Assembly (NCBI RefSeq): GCF_000025565.1
Contig: NC_014121.1
Location: 3,906,001 to 3,970,000 of the forward strand
Reading direction: 5' to 3'
DNA: 64,000 nucleotides
From: Enterobacter cloacae subsp. cloacae ATCC 13047
GTDB lineage: Bacteria > Pseudomonadota > Gammaproteobacteria > Enterobacterales > Enterobacteriaceae
Shown: positions 24,710 through 34,272 of the stretch, piece after piece
Layout of the letters: each line of letters opens with the position of its first letter
Numbering within the stretch: the first letter of the stretch is position 1
Made by a program: the position numbers and the translations under genes
The notes under the pieces: generated by a model
The model's input: the letters and a program-made list of their open reading frames with translations, nothing else
Told to the model about the DNA's origin: nothing
The model's database searches: none

Positions 24710-26083
24710 ATGTTATCCTCTCAATCCCCCTCAATTTATACTGTCAGCCGCCTGAATCAGACGGTGCGTTTGCTGCTTGAGCAGGAAATGGGGCAGGTCT
24801 GGATCAGCGGCGAGATCTCTAACTTCACGCAGCCCGCTTCCGGCCACTGGTACTTTACGTTAAAAGACGACACCGCCCAGGTGCGCTGCGCCATGTTCCG
24901 CAACAGCAACCGCCGCGTGACGTTTCGTCCTCAGCATGGCCAGCAGGTGCTGGTGCGCGCCAATATCACATTGTATGAACCGCGCGGCGACTACCAGATT
25001 ATCGTCGAGAGCATGCAACCTGCGGGCGAAGGCTTACTCCAGCAGAAGTATGAACAGCTTAAGGCTGCGCTTTCGCAAGAGGGGTTGTTCGACCAGCAGT
25101 ATAAAAAGCCCCTGCCCTCACCAGCCCACTGCGTTGGGGTGATCACGTCGAAAACCGGTGCCGCGCTGCACGATATTTTGCACGTCCTCAAGCGTCGCGA
25201 TCCTTCCCTGCCCGTTATCATCTACCCGACCGCTGTTCAGGGTGACGATGCACCAGGCCAGATTGTGCGTGCCATTGAGCTGGCGAACGCGCGTCAGGAG
25301 TGCGACGTATTAATCGTTGGGCGTGGCGGCGGCTCGCTGGAAGATTTGTGGAGCTTCAACGACGAGCGCGTGGCACGGGCGATTTTTGCGAGTGCTATTC
25401 CCATCGTGAGTGCGGTCGGGCATGAAACGGATGTGACGATAGCCGATTTCGTTGCGGATTTACGTGCGCCTACGCCGTCTGCTGCGGCAGAAGTGGTGAG
25501 CCGCAATCAGCTGGAGCTGCTGCGTCAGATCCAGAACTGCCAGCAGCGCCTGGAGATGGCGATGGACTACTTCCTCGCTAACCGTACCCGCCGCTTTACC
25601 CAGCTTCATCACCGCCTGCAGCAGCAGCATCCACAGCTTCGCCTTGCGCGTCAGCAAACCGTGCTGGAGCGTCTGCGCCAGCGGATGAACTTCGCGCTGG
25701 ATAATCAGCTCAAGCGCGCGATGTCGCGTCAGCAGCGCGTGACGCAGCGCCTGAACCAGCAAAACCCGCAGCCGAGAATTTACCGCGCACAAACGCGCAT
25801 TCAGCAACTGGAGTATCGTCTGGCAGAAACTGTCCGGGCACGACTTAGCACCACCCGCGAACGCTTTGGCAATGCGGTGACCCATCTTGAAGCGGTTAGC
25901 CCACTTTCTACCCTGGCACGCGGCTATAGTGTTACCACCGCCACTGACGGCAAAGTGCTGAAGCAAACCAAACAGGTGAAAGCCGGAGACGTGCTGACCA
26001 CCCGTCTGTCGGACGGCTGGGTGGAAAGCGAAGTGAAAGGCGTGATGTCGGTAAAAAAACCTCGCGCCCGTAAAAAGGCGTAA
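24710..26083 (+). CDS. xseA: Exodeoxyribonuclease VII large subunit
   Basis: Large subunit of the single-strand-specific exonuclease VII, 457 residues. The N-terminal OB fold ([20 protein letters not shown] near 29-48) is followed by the catalytic domain ([14 protein letters not shown] near 143-156 and the glycine-rich [17 protein letters not shown] near 203-219). A long, Gln/Arg-rich coiled-coil region (about 265-395) binds the small subunit XseB. Divergent from guaB across 159 bp. Its stop abuts that of the convergent MFS gene with no gap. Confidence 0.97.
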   Translation: MLSSQSPSIYTVSRLNQTVRLLLEQEMGQVWISGEISNFTQPASGHWYFTLKDDTAQVRCAMFRNSNRRVTFRPQHGQQVLVRANITLYEPRGDYQIIVESMQPAGEGLLQQKYEQLKAALSQEGLFDQQYKKPLPSPAHCVGVITSKTGAALHDILHVLKRRDPSLPVIIYPTAVQGDDAPGQIVRAIELANARQECDVLIVGRGGGSLEDLWSFNDERVARAIFASAIPIVSAVGHETDVTIADFVADLRAPTPSAAAEVVSRNQLELLRQIQNCQQRLEMAMDYFLANRTRRFTQLHHRLQQQHPQLRLARQQTVLERLRQRMNFALDNQLKRAMSRQQRVTQRLNQQNPQPRIYRAQTRIQQLEYRLAETVRARLSTTRERFGNAVTHLEAVSPLSTLARGYSVTTATDGKVLKQTKQVKAGDVLTTRLSDGWVESEVKGVMSVKKPRARKKA

Positions 26084-27217
26084 TCAGCGATGGCTCTCTG
26101 GCGTGACGGCTAGCATCAGCCAGGACATGCCTGAAAAAATCGCCAGCGCAGCCACTGCGCTCGTTAACCCCAGAAGCAGGCCAAAAAGGATAGCCCCCAC
26201 AACCTGCCCACCTGCCAGCATCAGAAAGGCCAGGCTGACTCCAGCCGCAGGTGAAGGATGTGCGATCTCTGCCCCCTTCACCAGCAATACCCCCGACAAA
26301 ATCACATACCCCGCGCCGCTCATGGCCACTGCCGGAATAAGCCACCAGGAGAAACCGTGGCTTACTGTCAGAACCGCCAGAGAAATGGCCATGAAGATCT
26401 GGGATAAACGATAGACCCCCCGCATGCCGATACGCCTTGCCATACTTCCGGTAAATATGGCAATAATCCCCGCCCCGCCGCTTATCAGCCAGAGAATATT
26501 GGTCGCTGCGCTATCCAGCTCCGTGTGACGCATAAGTATTTCCGGGCCAAAGCTCCACCATGCGGCGCTGGCCATACCGCTGATAAAGGCAATCCCCAGC
26601 AGCCGAAACATGCCGGGTTTGCGTACGATAGATAGCACCTTTGGCGTTGACTCACGGGATTTCGCCGCAGATGACGGCAGATACCGCCACAAAGCCGGCA
26701 GGCACAGCAGCGCCATAATGGCGAACACAACACAGGCTGCCCGCCAGCCCCCGGGCATGAAAAACAGAACGGGCACCGAGAGAATGATCCCACCGCTCGT
26801 TCCGGCATTGATGGTGGTATTCACATGGAGCTGACGGTCAGGGGCGATCCTGTCATTAACCGCCCCGGCAAGGGCCGGTGAGGCCAGGCCGGAGCTCAGC
26901 CCGGCAATAAATAAACCTGTCGCCAGCATCGTTGAATGTGCCGAAGTCGCGAGAATGAACAACCCCGCGGCGGCGGCGATGGCCGCCAGCAAGGCGGGCA
27001 AACGAGGCCCTACGCGCGCAATAAGGTATGAGGCCATAAATATCGACATGCAATACGCCGCATAACTACAGGAGGCTATAAACCCCGCCACCTGCGGGGT
27101 GAAAGGGATAGCCTGGCGGATATCAGGCAGCATCAGGCCCCACGAAAACCTTGCCATACCATAGGTCACCGCGATGATTGAAAACCCGGTTATGCTCAGC
27201 GAAGTCTGCCTGTTCAT
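26084..27217 (-). CDS. MFS transporter (YbfB-like)
   Basis: Major facilitator superfamily protein of 377 residues with about twelve membrane helices. The N-terminus (LSITGFSIIAVTYGMARFSW) and the loop NDRIAPDRQLHVNTTINAGT near 120-139 are of the YbfB/MFS_4 type, for which no substrate is established. It lacks a recognisable regulator next to it. It is convergent with xseA and divergent from the protease gene. Substrate unknown. Confidence 0.8.
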   Translation of the reverse strand: MNRQTSLSITGFSIIAVTYGMARFSWGLMLPDIRQAIPFTPQVAGFIASCSYAAYCMSIFMASYLIARVGPRLPALLAAIAAAAGLFILATSAHSTMLATGLFIAGLSSGLASPALAGAVNDRIAPDRQLHVNTTINAGTSGGIILSVPVLFFMPGGWRAACVVFAIMALLCLPALWRYLPSSAAKSRESTPKVLSIVRKPGMFRLLGIAFISGMASAAWWSFGPEILMRHTELDSAATNILWLISGGAGIIAIFTGSMARRIGMRGVYRLSQIFMAISLAVLTVSHGFSWWLIPAVAMSGAGYVILSGVLLVKGAEIAHPSPAAGVSLAFLMLAGGQVVGAILFGLLLGLTSAVAALAIFSGMSWLMLAVTPESHR

Positions 27218-27379
27218 TACGCTCCTCTTAGTTAATGCCGTTTAAAAAACCTAAACGGTGGTGAAGCGTTGCGCCAGTTTTTAAGGAGACGAATTGTCCG
27301 ACTTACAACCAGCACCGGTTTAATGTTTTACACTTAAGAAGATTCTTTTTTCGGCATTGCCAGAAAACAGGAGAGTTGC

Positions 27380-28399
27380 ATGACCCGAATTCACAGCGTG
27401 ATCCCCCCCTATATTCTTCGTCGTATTATCGAAAGCGGTTCAGAGCCGCAGCAGCGCTGCGCCCGCCAGACTTTAACCCATGTCCAGACGCTAATGGCCC
27501 ACATGCCCGGTAAACCAGCCGCGCCGCACGTGAGCAAAGCCGGACAGCTGGAGCGTGATATCTACGATGCGAAACAGACCCAGGAGCTGCCGGGCACGCA
27601 GGTGCGCTATGAAGGCCAGCCATCCAATGGGGATGTGGCTGTCGATGAAGCCTATGACTATTTAGGCATCACTCACGATTTCTTCTGGAAAGAATACCAG
27701 CGTGACTCGCTCGATAATAAAGGGCTGATCCTCACCGGCACCGTGCATTATGGCCGGGAATACCAGAACGCCTTCTGGAACGGTCAGCAGATGGTCTTTG
27801 GCGATGGCGACGGGGAAATATTTAACCGTTTTACCATTGCCATCGACGTTGTGGCGCACGAACTCAGCCATGGCGTTACCGAGACCGAAGCCGGGCTGAT
27901 CTATTTTGAACAATCGGGTGCGCTGAATGAGTCCCTGTCGGACGTGTTTGGCTCGCTGGTTAAACAGTATCACCTGAAGCAAACCGCCGACCAGGCCGAC
28001 TGGCTGATTGGCGAAGGTCTGCTGGCGAAAGGGATTAACGGCAAAGGGTTGCGCTCCATGTCGGAGCCGGGCACCGCCTATGACGATCCTCTGCTCGGTA
28101 AAGATCCGCAACCGGCGCACATGAAGGATTTCATCAAAACGCGTGAAGATAACGGCGGCGTCCACCTGAACTCCGGCATTACCAACCGGGCGTTTTATCT
28201 GGCCGCAACGGCAATCGGCGGCTATGCCTGGGAAAAAGCGGGTTATGCCTGGTACGACACAGTTTGCGATCGCAATCTGCCACAAGATGCGGATTTTGAT
28301 GCCTTCGCAAAACTGACGATAGCCCACGGCGAAAAGCGCTCGGGCAGCGACGTTGGGGCGGCGATAAGACAAGCCTGGGAACAGGTGGGAGTGCTGTAA
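27380..28399 (+). CDS. Protealysin-like M4 metalloprotease
   Basis: Thermolysin-family zinc protease of 339 residues. The zinc site is HELSH (His160, Glu161, His164) with the third ligand Glu184 (GALNESLSD); His262 (NGGVHLNSG) is the second catalytic histidine. The precursor has only a short propeptide with IPPYIL at residues 8-13, the motif of protealysins, and no signal peptide, so export is not obvious. The inhibitor gene follows directly, as in Serratia and relatives. Ribosome binding site CAGGAGAG. Confidence 0.94.
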   Translation: MTRIHSVIPPYILRRIIESGSEPQQRCARQTLTHVQTLMAHMPGKPAAPHVSKAGQLERDIYDAKQTQELPGTQVRYEGQPSNGDVAVDEAYDYLGITHDFFWKEYQRDSLDNKGLILTGTVHYGREYQNAFWNGQQMVFGDGDGEIFNRFTIAIDVVAHELSHGVTETEAGLIYFEQSGALNESLSDVFGSLVKQYHLKQTADQADWLIGEGLLAKGINGKGLRSMSEPGTAYDDPLLGKDPQPAHMKDFIKTREDNGGVHLNSGITNRAFYLAATAIGGYAWEKAGYAWYDTVCDRNLPQDADFDAFAKLTIAHGEKRSGSDVGAAIRQAWEQVGVL

Positions 28400-28750
28400 A
28401 TGCAGGTTCCGGAACTGACGGATGACGCCGTGGTTGAGCTGGCCCGGGAAGGCGGCGTCGCTTTTATTCCCAGGCTGAGCGGCCAGCGCACCATCACGCT
28501 CTCATCTCTCAATGAGGCGCAGCGTCAGCGCGTGGTGAGTATTCTGGAGCAGGCCATTCCGCGTGGGCAACCGCCTGGTCAGACGTCGTCACCAGGCAGC
28601 GGTGACCAGCGTTATTTTCGTATCCAGATCTTCTGGACCCGGCACAATGAAGCGCAGTATACCGATATTATTGTGCTGGTACCGGAGCAGGAAGCGCCCG
28701 AATCGCTGGTTGAACTCTGGCAGAAAGGCGAAGGCTGCGTGTGTGATTAA
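28400..28750 (+). CDS. Emfourin-like inhibitor of the M4 protease
   Basis: A 116-residue cytosolic-type protein starting on the base after the protease stop, so translation is coupled. The partner of protealysin in other enterobacteria is emfourin, a slow tight-binding inhibitor; the visible pattern (VAFIPRLSGQRTITLSSLNE and the YFRIQIFWTRHNEAQYTDII region) fits it by eye. A cognate inhibitor would protect the producing cell. Its last codon overlaps the stop of the convergent zinc-ribbon gene. Confidence 0.85.
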   Translation: MQVPELTDDAVVELAREGGVAFIPRLSGQRTITLSSLNEAQRQRVVSILEQAIPRGQPPGQTSSPGSGDQRYFRIQIFWTRHNEAQYTDIIVLVPEQEAPESLVELWQKGEGCVCD

Positions 28751-28968
28751 GCCCCGGCAGGGACGAACTCCACGCGTTTTTTAGAGATCAGGCCGTGGCC
28801 GTTCTGGCAGAAATAGTCCACCGCACCACAGGCCTTTAATACCTGGAGTGGCTGATGGCACTCCGGGCAACGGGCTTCGAGCGCAATATCTTTATGACAG
28901 TGTTCGCAGTAAGCCACGCCGTTTTGCGGCTCCAGCTCGGCATGGCAGGTTGGACAGGCGATCGACAT
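28747..28968 (-). CDS. yfgJ: Zinc-ribbon protein YfgJ
   Basis: A 73-residue protein made of two zinc ribbons: CPTCH ... CEHCH in the first half and CPECH ... CQNGH in the second. It belongs to the enterobacterial YfgJ family (DUF1407), whose function is not known. Convergent with the inhibitor gene, overlapping by 4 bp, and preceded by AAGGAG as ribosome binding site. Confidence 0.9.
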   Translation of the reverse strand: MSIACPTCHAELEPQNGVAYCEHCHKDIALEARCPECHQPLQVLKACGAVDYFCQNGHGLISKKRVEFVPAGA

Positions 28969-28988
28969 AGTAACTCCTTAAGCAGGTT

Positions 28989-29013
28989 GCCGGGGCGAAG
29001 CGGTCGCCCCGGC
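28989..29013. terminator. Terminator-like hairpin after the peptide transporter gene
   Basis: GCCGGGGCGA-AGCGG-TCGCCCCGGC, a perfect 10-bp stem starting 8 bp after the transporter stop. The T-run is weak, so it may mainly protect the 3' end. Confidence 0.55.
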
Positions 29014-29020
29014 AGATCGA

Positions 29021-30565
29021 TTATACCGCCTCAGTGGCAGGTTTCGTCCGGGCATTTTCCAGCATGCGACGAACCGGCACAATGAGAACGATCAGTACCG
29101 CAGCACAAATCAGCAGCGCGATGGAGCAACGCGCGAAGAGATCTGGCAGCATATCCAGCTGGTCGGCCTTCACGTGGCCGCCAATCAGACCGGCAGCCAG
29201 GTTACCCAACGCACTTGCGCAGAACCACAGCCCCATCATCTGACCGCGCATTCTTTCTGGTGCCAGCAGGGTCATGGTAGCCAGACCAATCGGGCTCAGA
29301 CATAACTCACCCAGCGTCAGCATCAAAATACTGCCTACCAACCAGAACGGCGAAACGCCTGCCCCGCCGTTGCTCAGCACATTCTGCGCCGCCAGCATCA
29401 TCAGGCCAAAGCCCGCCGCCGCACAGAGAATACCGATAACAAACTTGGTGATACTGCTCGGGCGAATGTTCATGGTGGCAAGCTTCGGCCACGCCCAGCT
29501 GAATACCGGTGCCAGCAGAATGATGAACAGGGCGTTGATCGACTGGAACCATACGGCCGGAATTTCGAAATCACCGATCATGCGATTGGTGTAGTCGTTG
29601 GCAAACAGGTTAAAGGAAGTCGGTTTCTGTTCAAACGCGGACCAGAAGAACGCAGCGGAAACCAGCAGGATAAAGCAGACCAGCAGTCTGGCGCGCTCTT
29701 TACGGGTCAGGCCGGCGAAGATGAACAGATAAATAAAGTAGAGCGCAACGGATGCCGCAATCACATAGACCAGCATACTGGCCACCGCGACCGGGTTAAT
29801 CACAATGACCCCCTGGGCGATCAGCGTGACGAGAACCGCCACCCCAACCGCCAGCGCCAGCAGCCACGCGCCCACGCCGTTGCGTTTGACCACCGGGCTG
29901 TTCCAGGTGGAATCGAGGCCCACTTCGCTGTCGTAGCGCTTCATGGACGGGACAGCAAACACGCGGAAGATAATCAGCGCCACCAGCATCCCGATGCCGC
30001 CAATACCAAAGCCCCAGTGCCAGCCGTGGGTTTTAATCAACCAGCCGGAAATCAGCGGCGCAATGAACGAGCCCATGTTGATGCCCATATAGAACAGCGA
30101 GAATCCGCCGTCACGACGCGCATCGCCTTTTTTATACAGGGTGCCGACCATCACGGAGATACAGGTCTTGAACAGGCCCGATCCCAGCACAATAAACATC
30201 AGGCCGATAAAGAACAGGTTGTTCCCCATCACCGCCGAGAGCGCAATCGACAGGTGGCCGAGCGCAATCAGAATCGAACCGTACCAGACGGCTCGCTGCT
30301 GGCCGAGCCAGTTATCGGCCAGCCAGCCACCCGGCAGCGCGGCCAGGTACATGGTACCAGCGAAGATACCGACAATCGCCGAGGCGTTTTCACGCGCCAG
30401 CCCCATGCCGCCGTCATAGACAGTGGCGGCCATAAAGAGGATCAGTAACGGACGAATGCCGTAAAACGAGAAACGCTCCCACATCTCGGTAAAGAACAGC
30501 GAACCGAGCGGATAAGGATGACCGAAGAACGTTCGGCTTTCTTTTTGATTAACAGAGGATTGCAT
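29021..30565 (-). CDS. POT-family proton-dependent peptide transporter
   Basis: Inner-membrane di/tripeptide:proton symporter of 514 residues with about fourteen helices. The POT signature is EMWERFSFYG near residues 28-37, carrying the ExxER proton-coupling motif. FSLFYMGINMGSFIAPLISG near 154-173 is the second family signature. The sequence is unlike the four E. coli K-12 Dtp proteins in its N-terminus, so it appears to be an additional family member. Single gene, 296 bp from der with a terminator between. Confidence 0.88.
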   Translation of the reverse strand: MQSSVNQKESRTFFGHPYPLGSLFFTEMWERFSFYGIRPLLILFMAATVYDGGMGLARENASAIVGIFAGTMYLAALPGGWLADNWLGQQRAVWYGSILIALGHLSIALSAVMGNNLFFIGLMFIVLGSGLFKTCISVMVGTLYKKGDARRDGGFSLFYMGINMGSFIAPLISGWLIKTHGWHWGFGIGGIGMLVALIIFRVFAVPSMKRYDSEVGLDSTWNSPVVKRNGVGAWLLALAVGVAVLVTLIAQGVIVINPVAVASMLVYVIAASVALYFIYLFIFAGLTRKERARLLVCFILLVSAAFFWSAFEQKPTSFNLFANDYTNRMIGDFEIPAVWFQSINALFIILLAPVFSWAWPKLATMNIRPSSITKFVIGILCAAAGFGLMMLAAQNVLSNGGAGVSPFWLVGSILMLTLGELCLSPIGLATMTLLAPERMRGQMMGLWFCASALGNLAAGLIGGHVKADQLDMLPDLFARCSIALLICAAVLIVLIVPVRRMLENARTKPATEAV

Positions 30566-30821
30566 AATTCTCCCGAAAGGTATGTCGTTGTGCTGAAAGC
30601 ACCGCGCGTACGCCGGCCAGTTACGTATCTGACCGATTTTTTACATGCGGCGAAAAATGAGTTAACCATTTGATAACCAGGCGCTAGTTTTGTCTAGTAC
30701 CAGACCCTGGACTTTAAGATGAAAATTCGACGATTGTCTACTTTCTTAGATTTAAACATGGTTAAAAGCGAATAGTGATTGACATCACACAGGGAAGGCA
30801 GGCGTTTTGTATGAGCGAAAA

Positions 30822-30844
30822 AAACCCGCGACAGGCGCGGGTTT
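30822..30844 (-). terminator. Terminator downstream of der
   Basis: AAACCCGCG-ACAGG-CGCGGGTTT with A/T runs on both sides, 18 bp after the der stop. The rest of 30566-30861 is AT-rich and should hold the promoter of the peptide transporter; no specific operator is seen. Confidence 0.9.
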
Positions 30845-30861
30845 TTGTAAGATCGCAAAGC

Positions 30862-32337
30862 TTATTTGCTTTTCTTAATGTGCTTAATCAAACGCTTACG
30901 CTTACGCATCTGGTTTGGCGTCAGGGTGTTGCGCTTGTTGGCAAACGGGTTATCCCCTTCCTTGAACTGGATACGGATAGGGGTGCCCATCACGTCCAGC
31001 GATTTACGGAAGTAGTTCATCAGATAACGCTTGTAGGAATCCGGCAGGTCTTTCACCTGGTTGCCATGAATCACTACGATTGGCGGGTTATAACCACCGG
31101 CGTGGGCGTATTTCAGCTTCACGCGACGGCCACGTACCAGCGGCGGCTGATGGTCTTCTGCTGCCATATTCATGATGCGGGTCAGCATAGCGGTGCTCTG
31201 ACGACGGGTGGAGCTGTCATACGCTTCACGCACGGAGTCGAACAGGTTACCCACACCGCTGCCGTGCAGCGCAGAGATAAAGTGCACGCGAGCAAAGTCG
31301 ATGAAGCCCAGACGGAAGTCCAGCGTCTCTTTCACCTGCTCACGAACTTCATTGCTCAGGCCATCCCATTTGTTCACCACGATAACCAGTGAGCGCCCAC
31401 TATTGAGGATAAAGCCGAGCAGCGACAAGTCCTGATCGGAGATACCTTCACGCGCGTCGATAACCAGCAGCACAACGTTGGCATCTTCAATCGCCTGCAG
31501 GGTTTTAATGACGGAGAATTTCTCCACCACATCGGTGATTTTTCCGCGCTTACGCACGCCCGCGGTGTCGATGAGCACATACTCACGCTCATCACGCTCC
31601 ATCGGGATGTAGATGCTGTCGCGGGTGGTGCCCGGCATGTCGTATACCACCACACGCTCTTCGCCCAGAATACGGTTAGTGAGCGTAGACTTACCTACGT
31701 TTGGACGCCCCACAATGGCCAGTTTAATCGGCAGATCCTGCGGGTTGAATGTCTCTTCAGGCTCTTCTTCTTCGCCTTCTTCACCTTCTTCGAACTGCGC
31801 CCAGTATGCCGCGTCTTCGTCCACCTCTTCCGGCGGGTTCACTTCGTCAACCCACGGCAGCAGAACGGTTTCCAGCAGGCTGGTCACGCCGCGGCCATGC
31901 GATGCGGCGATCGGGTAGATATCACCCAGACCTAAAGACCAGAAATCGGCGATCGCCTGATCGGCATCGATACCGTCAGTTTTGTTCGCCACCAGGAAGG
32001 TCGGTTTTTCACGCGAACGCAGATGTTTAGCAATGGCGGAATCCGCAGGCATCAGGCCAGCACGAGCATCCACCATAAACAGCACGACGTCTGCCTCTTC
32101 GATGGCCAGCAGAGACTGCTCCGCCATGCGGGTTTCAACGCCGTCTTCTGTCCCGTCGATACCACCGGTATCGATACAGATGAACTCGCGTCCTTCCACC
32201 TCTGCACGACCGTACTTACGGTCACGCGTCAGCCCCGGGAAATCCGCAACCAGCGCATCACGGGTGCGTGTTAAACGGTTAAAAAGAGTGGATTTTCCAA
32301 CGTTAGGGCGCCCGACAAGCGCGACCACAGGTACCAT
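30862..32337 (-). CDS. der: Ribosome-assembly GTPase Der (EngA)
   Basis: Essential GTPase of 491 residues acting in 50S subunit maturation. Two tandem G domains are visible: GRPNVGKST near 9-17 and again near 210-218, each with DTAG/DTGG and NKxD motifs. An acidic linker ([14 protein letters not shown]) separates them and a KH-like C-terminal domain ends in the basic [13 protein letters not shown]. The start [12 protein letters not shown] was chosen over a frame 60 bp longer, since the G1 motif follows at once. Third gene after yfgM and bamB. Confidence 0.98.
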   Translation of the reverse strand: MVPVVALVGRPNVGKSTLFNRLTRTRDALVADFPGLTRDRKYGRAEVEGREFICIDTGGIDGTEDGVETRMAEQSLLAIEEADVVLFMVDARAGLMPADSAIAKHLRSREKPTFLVANKTDGIDADQAIADFWSLGLGDIYPIAASHGRGVTSLLETVLLPWVDEVNPPEEVDEDAAYWAQFEEGEEGEEEEPEETFNPQDLPIKLAIVGRPNVGKSTLTNRILGEERVVVYDMPGTTRDSIYIPMERDEREYVLIDTAGVRKRGKITDVVEKFSVIKTLQAIEDANVVLLVIDAREGISDQDLSLLGFILNSGRSLVIVVNKWDGLSNEVREQVKETLDFRLGFIDFARVHFISALHGSGVGNLFDSVREAYDSSTRRQSTAMLTRIMNMAAEDHQPPLVRGRRVKLKYAHAGGYNPPIVVIHGNQVKDLPDSYKRYLMNYFRKSLDVMGTPIRIQFKEGDNPFANKRNTLTPNQMRKRKRLIKHIKKSK

Positions 32338-32396
32338 GTTTGAAGCCTCATAAAATTCAAAATAACGTCGCTTTCGCAGCGTTTTTAAAAATGTCA

Positions 32397-32426
32397 AAAC
32401 GGCTCCTGAGTGAACAGGAGCCGTTT
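32397..32426 (-). terminator. Hairpin between bamB and der
   Basis: AAACGGCTCCTG and CAGGAGCCGTTT form a perfect 12-bp stem with the loop AGTGAA, 24 bp after the bamB stop. It probably ends or reduces readthrough from bamB into der. Confidence 0.8.
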
Positions 32427-32449
32427 AGTATACTACAACCGCCGGGTAA

Positions 32450-33628
32450 TTAACGCGTGATCGCGTACAGCGTACCGTCTTTTGCCTGAATCAGCAGTTT
32501 GCCGTCAGCCACAACCGGGTCGGTGAGGAAGCCAGAGCTGTCGACTTTTTGCTGCGCAGTAAAGCGGCCCGTCTCCGGATCGATCCAGTGCATGTAGCCT
32601 TCGCTATCACCCACCACCAGGCTACCGTTGTACAGCGCCGGTGCGGTCAGCAGACGGTGCAGCAGATCGCTTTGCGTCCACAGCGTCACGCCGCCATCGG
32701 TGCTCAGCGCCAGCAGACGGTCGTTCTGGTCAACCATATAGATACGGTTACCATCAACAATGAAATCATTCACTGAGCCCAGTTCACGTTTCCACATGAT
32801 CTGGCCACTGCGCAGATCGAGCGCGGTCAGGTTTCCGTTGTACGCCAGCGCATAAACCACACCGTTGACGATAACAGGCGTCGTGTCGACGTCGTTCAGA
32901 CGGTCGATTTCAGTTGACCCCGTCGCCTGAGAGATACGCTGCTGCCAGATCATCTGACCTTGCTGCATCAGCACCGCGCTCACGCGACCGTTATCACCAC
33001 CCACAATGGCAGCACCAAAGGCTGTCGCCGGGGCAGATTCGCCGCGCAGGGAGAGTGATGGCATATCCAGGTTGACGGTCCACTTCACCAGACCATCGGC
33101 TTCGTTCAGCGCCTGCAGCTGGCCGTTGCTGGTGTGGATCAGCACCAGGCCGTCGCTCACCACCGGACGAGACAGAGACTCACCGGCAACCGTGGTTTGC
33201 CAGGCAACAGAACCGTCGCTGGTGTTCAGGGCATAGATCTGTGCTTTTTCGCTTCCCACGTATACGTGACCGCCGGCAACGGTCAGGCCGCCAGACAGCA
33301 GTGCAGGTTTACGGGAGAACCAGCCGTCTTTTTCTGCCAGGTTAACGGACCACACTTCTTTTCCGTCATCGGCGTTAAGCGCTTTTACGGTACCTTTACG
33401 GTCAGCCGCATAGATAACGCTGTCAGCAAAAGCCGGGTGCAGGTTGGAATAGAAATCACCAATTCCATCGCCCACGGAAGTACTCCACGCGGTTGACGGG
33501 GTAAACTGGTTTTCAACCGTCGGCAGCGGGGACATTTTCACAACGTCTTCTTCGCCACTGAACAGTGAACAGCCACTCAATAACGTAACAGAAAGCAGTC
33601 CTGGCAGAAGTAATTTACGCAATTGCAT
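32450..33628 (-). CDS. bamB: Outer-membrane assembly lipoprotein BamB
   Basis: Lipoprotein of the BAM complex that helps fold outer-membrane beta-barrels, 392 residues. The signal peptide ends in the lipobox LLSGC (acyl Cys20). The mature protein is an eight-bladed beta-propeller; PQQ-like blade repeats such as VYVGSEKAQIYALNTSDGSV and VIYAADRKGTVKALNADDGK are easily seen. It lies 10 bp after yfgM in the operon. Confidence 0.98.
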   Translation of the reverse strand: MQLRKLLLPGLLSVTLLSGCSLFSGEEDVVKMSPLPTVENQFTPSTAWSTSVGDGIGDFYSNLHPAFADSVIYAADRKGTVKALNADDGKEVWSVNLAEKDGWFSRKPALLSGGLTVAGGHVYVGSEKAQIYALNTSDGSVAWQTTVAGESLSRPVVSDGLVLIHTSNGQLQALNEADGLVKWTVNLDMPSLSLRGESAPATAFGAAIVGGDNGRVSAVLMQQGQMIWQQRISQATGSTEIDRLNDVDTTPVIVNGVVYALAYNGNLTALDLRSGQIMWKRELGSVNDFIVDGNRIYMVDQNDRLLALSTDGGVTLWTQSDLLHRLLTAPALYNGSLVVGDSEGYMHWIDPETGRFTAQQKVDSSGFLTDPVVADGKLLIQAKDGTLYAITR

Positions 33629-33638
33629 CGGGTCCCTC

Positions 33639-34259
33639 TCAGACGGACAAATTATTTATTTTCATCTGCATCATTTCGCTCAGCGCAGGGGATGCATTGC
33701 TATCTACACCAGCTTGCCACGCTTTACGCGCGCCCGCTTTATCACCTTTGCTCAGCAGTGCTTCACCGCGCAGATCGGCAACGATGGCAGCAAAACCTTC
33801 GCCTTTGATGGTATCGAGCGTTTTCAGCGCTTCATCAGCTTTTTTCTGCTGAACCTGGATACGGGCCAGGCGCAGATTGATAACCGCTTTCAGGTTGTCA
33901 TCGCTGGCGGCTGCAAGCCCCTGCGACAGCTGGGCAGCCGCTTTATCCAGTTCGTTCTTGTCGATGTACTGCTGAGCCACTTCCAGCGCGGCCAGCGCAC
34001 CGTAGGTGTTTTTGTTGTCAGCGGCAAATTTCTCTGCTGCCGTCAGCGTTTGCGGCTGATCGGCACGAATGGCGCTCACGGTATTTTCATAGGACAGAGA
34101 CGCGCCGCGCGCGGAATCCGCCTGATGATTGTTCCAGTAGCGCCAGCCAATCAATGCACCTACACCTAAAATAACCCCAACAACCAGCGCTTTGCCGTTT
34201 TCAGCAAAGAAGCGTTTGATCGCGTCGACCTGGTCGTGTTCGTTCTCGTAAATTTCCAC
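33639..34259 (-). CDS. yfgM: Periplasmic chaperone-network protein YfgM (ancillary SecYEG protein)
   Basis: Inner-membrane protein of 206 residues with a single N-terminal anchor (about 23-43, ALVVGVILGVGALIGWRYW) and a periplasmic TPR-like domain. In E. coli it associates with PpiD and SecYEG. The start is a GTG at 34259, preceded by AAGGAGAAGG and matching the E. coli N-terminus EIYEN; a longer ATG frame overlaps the hisS end and was not used. Confidence 0.95.
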   Translation of the reverse strand: MEIYENEHDQVDAIKRFFAENGKALVVGVILGVGALIGWRYWNNHQADSARGASLSYENTVSAIRADQPQTLTAAEKFAADNKNTYGALAALEVAQQYIDKNELDKAAAQLSQGLAAASDDNLKAVINLRLARIQVQQKKADEALKTLDTIKGEGFAAIVADLRGEALLSKGDKAGARKAWQAGVDSNASPALSEMMQMKINNLSV

Positions 34260-34272
34260 GCAGTCCTTCTCC

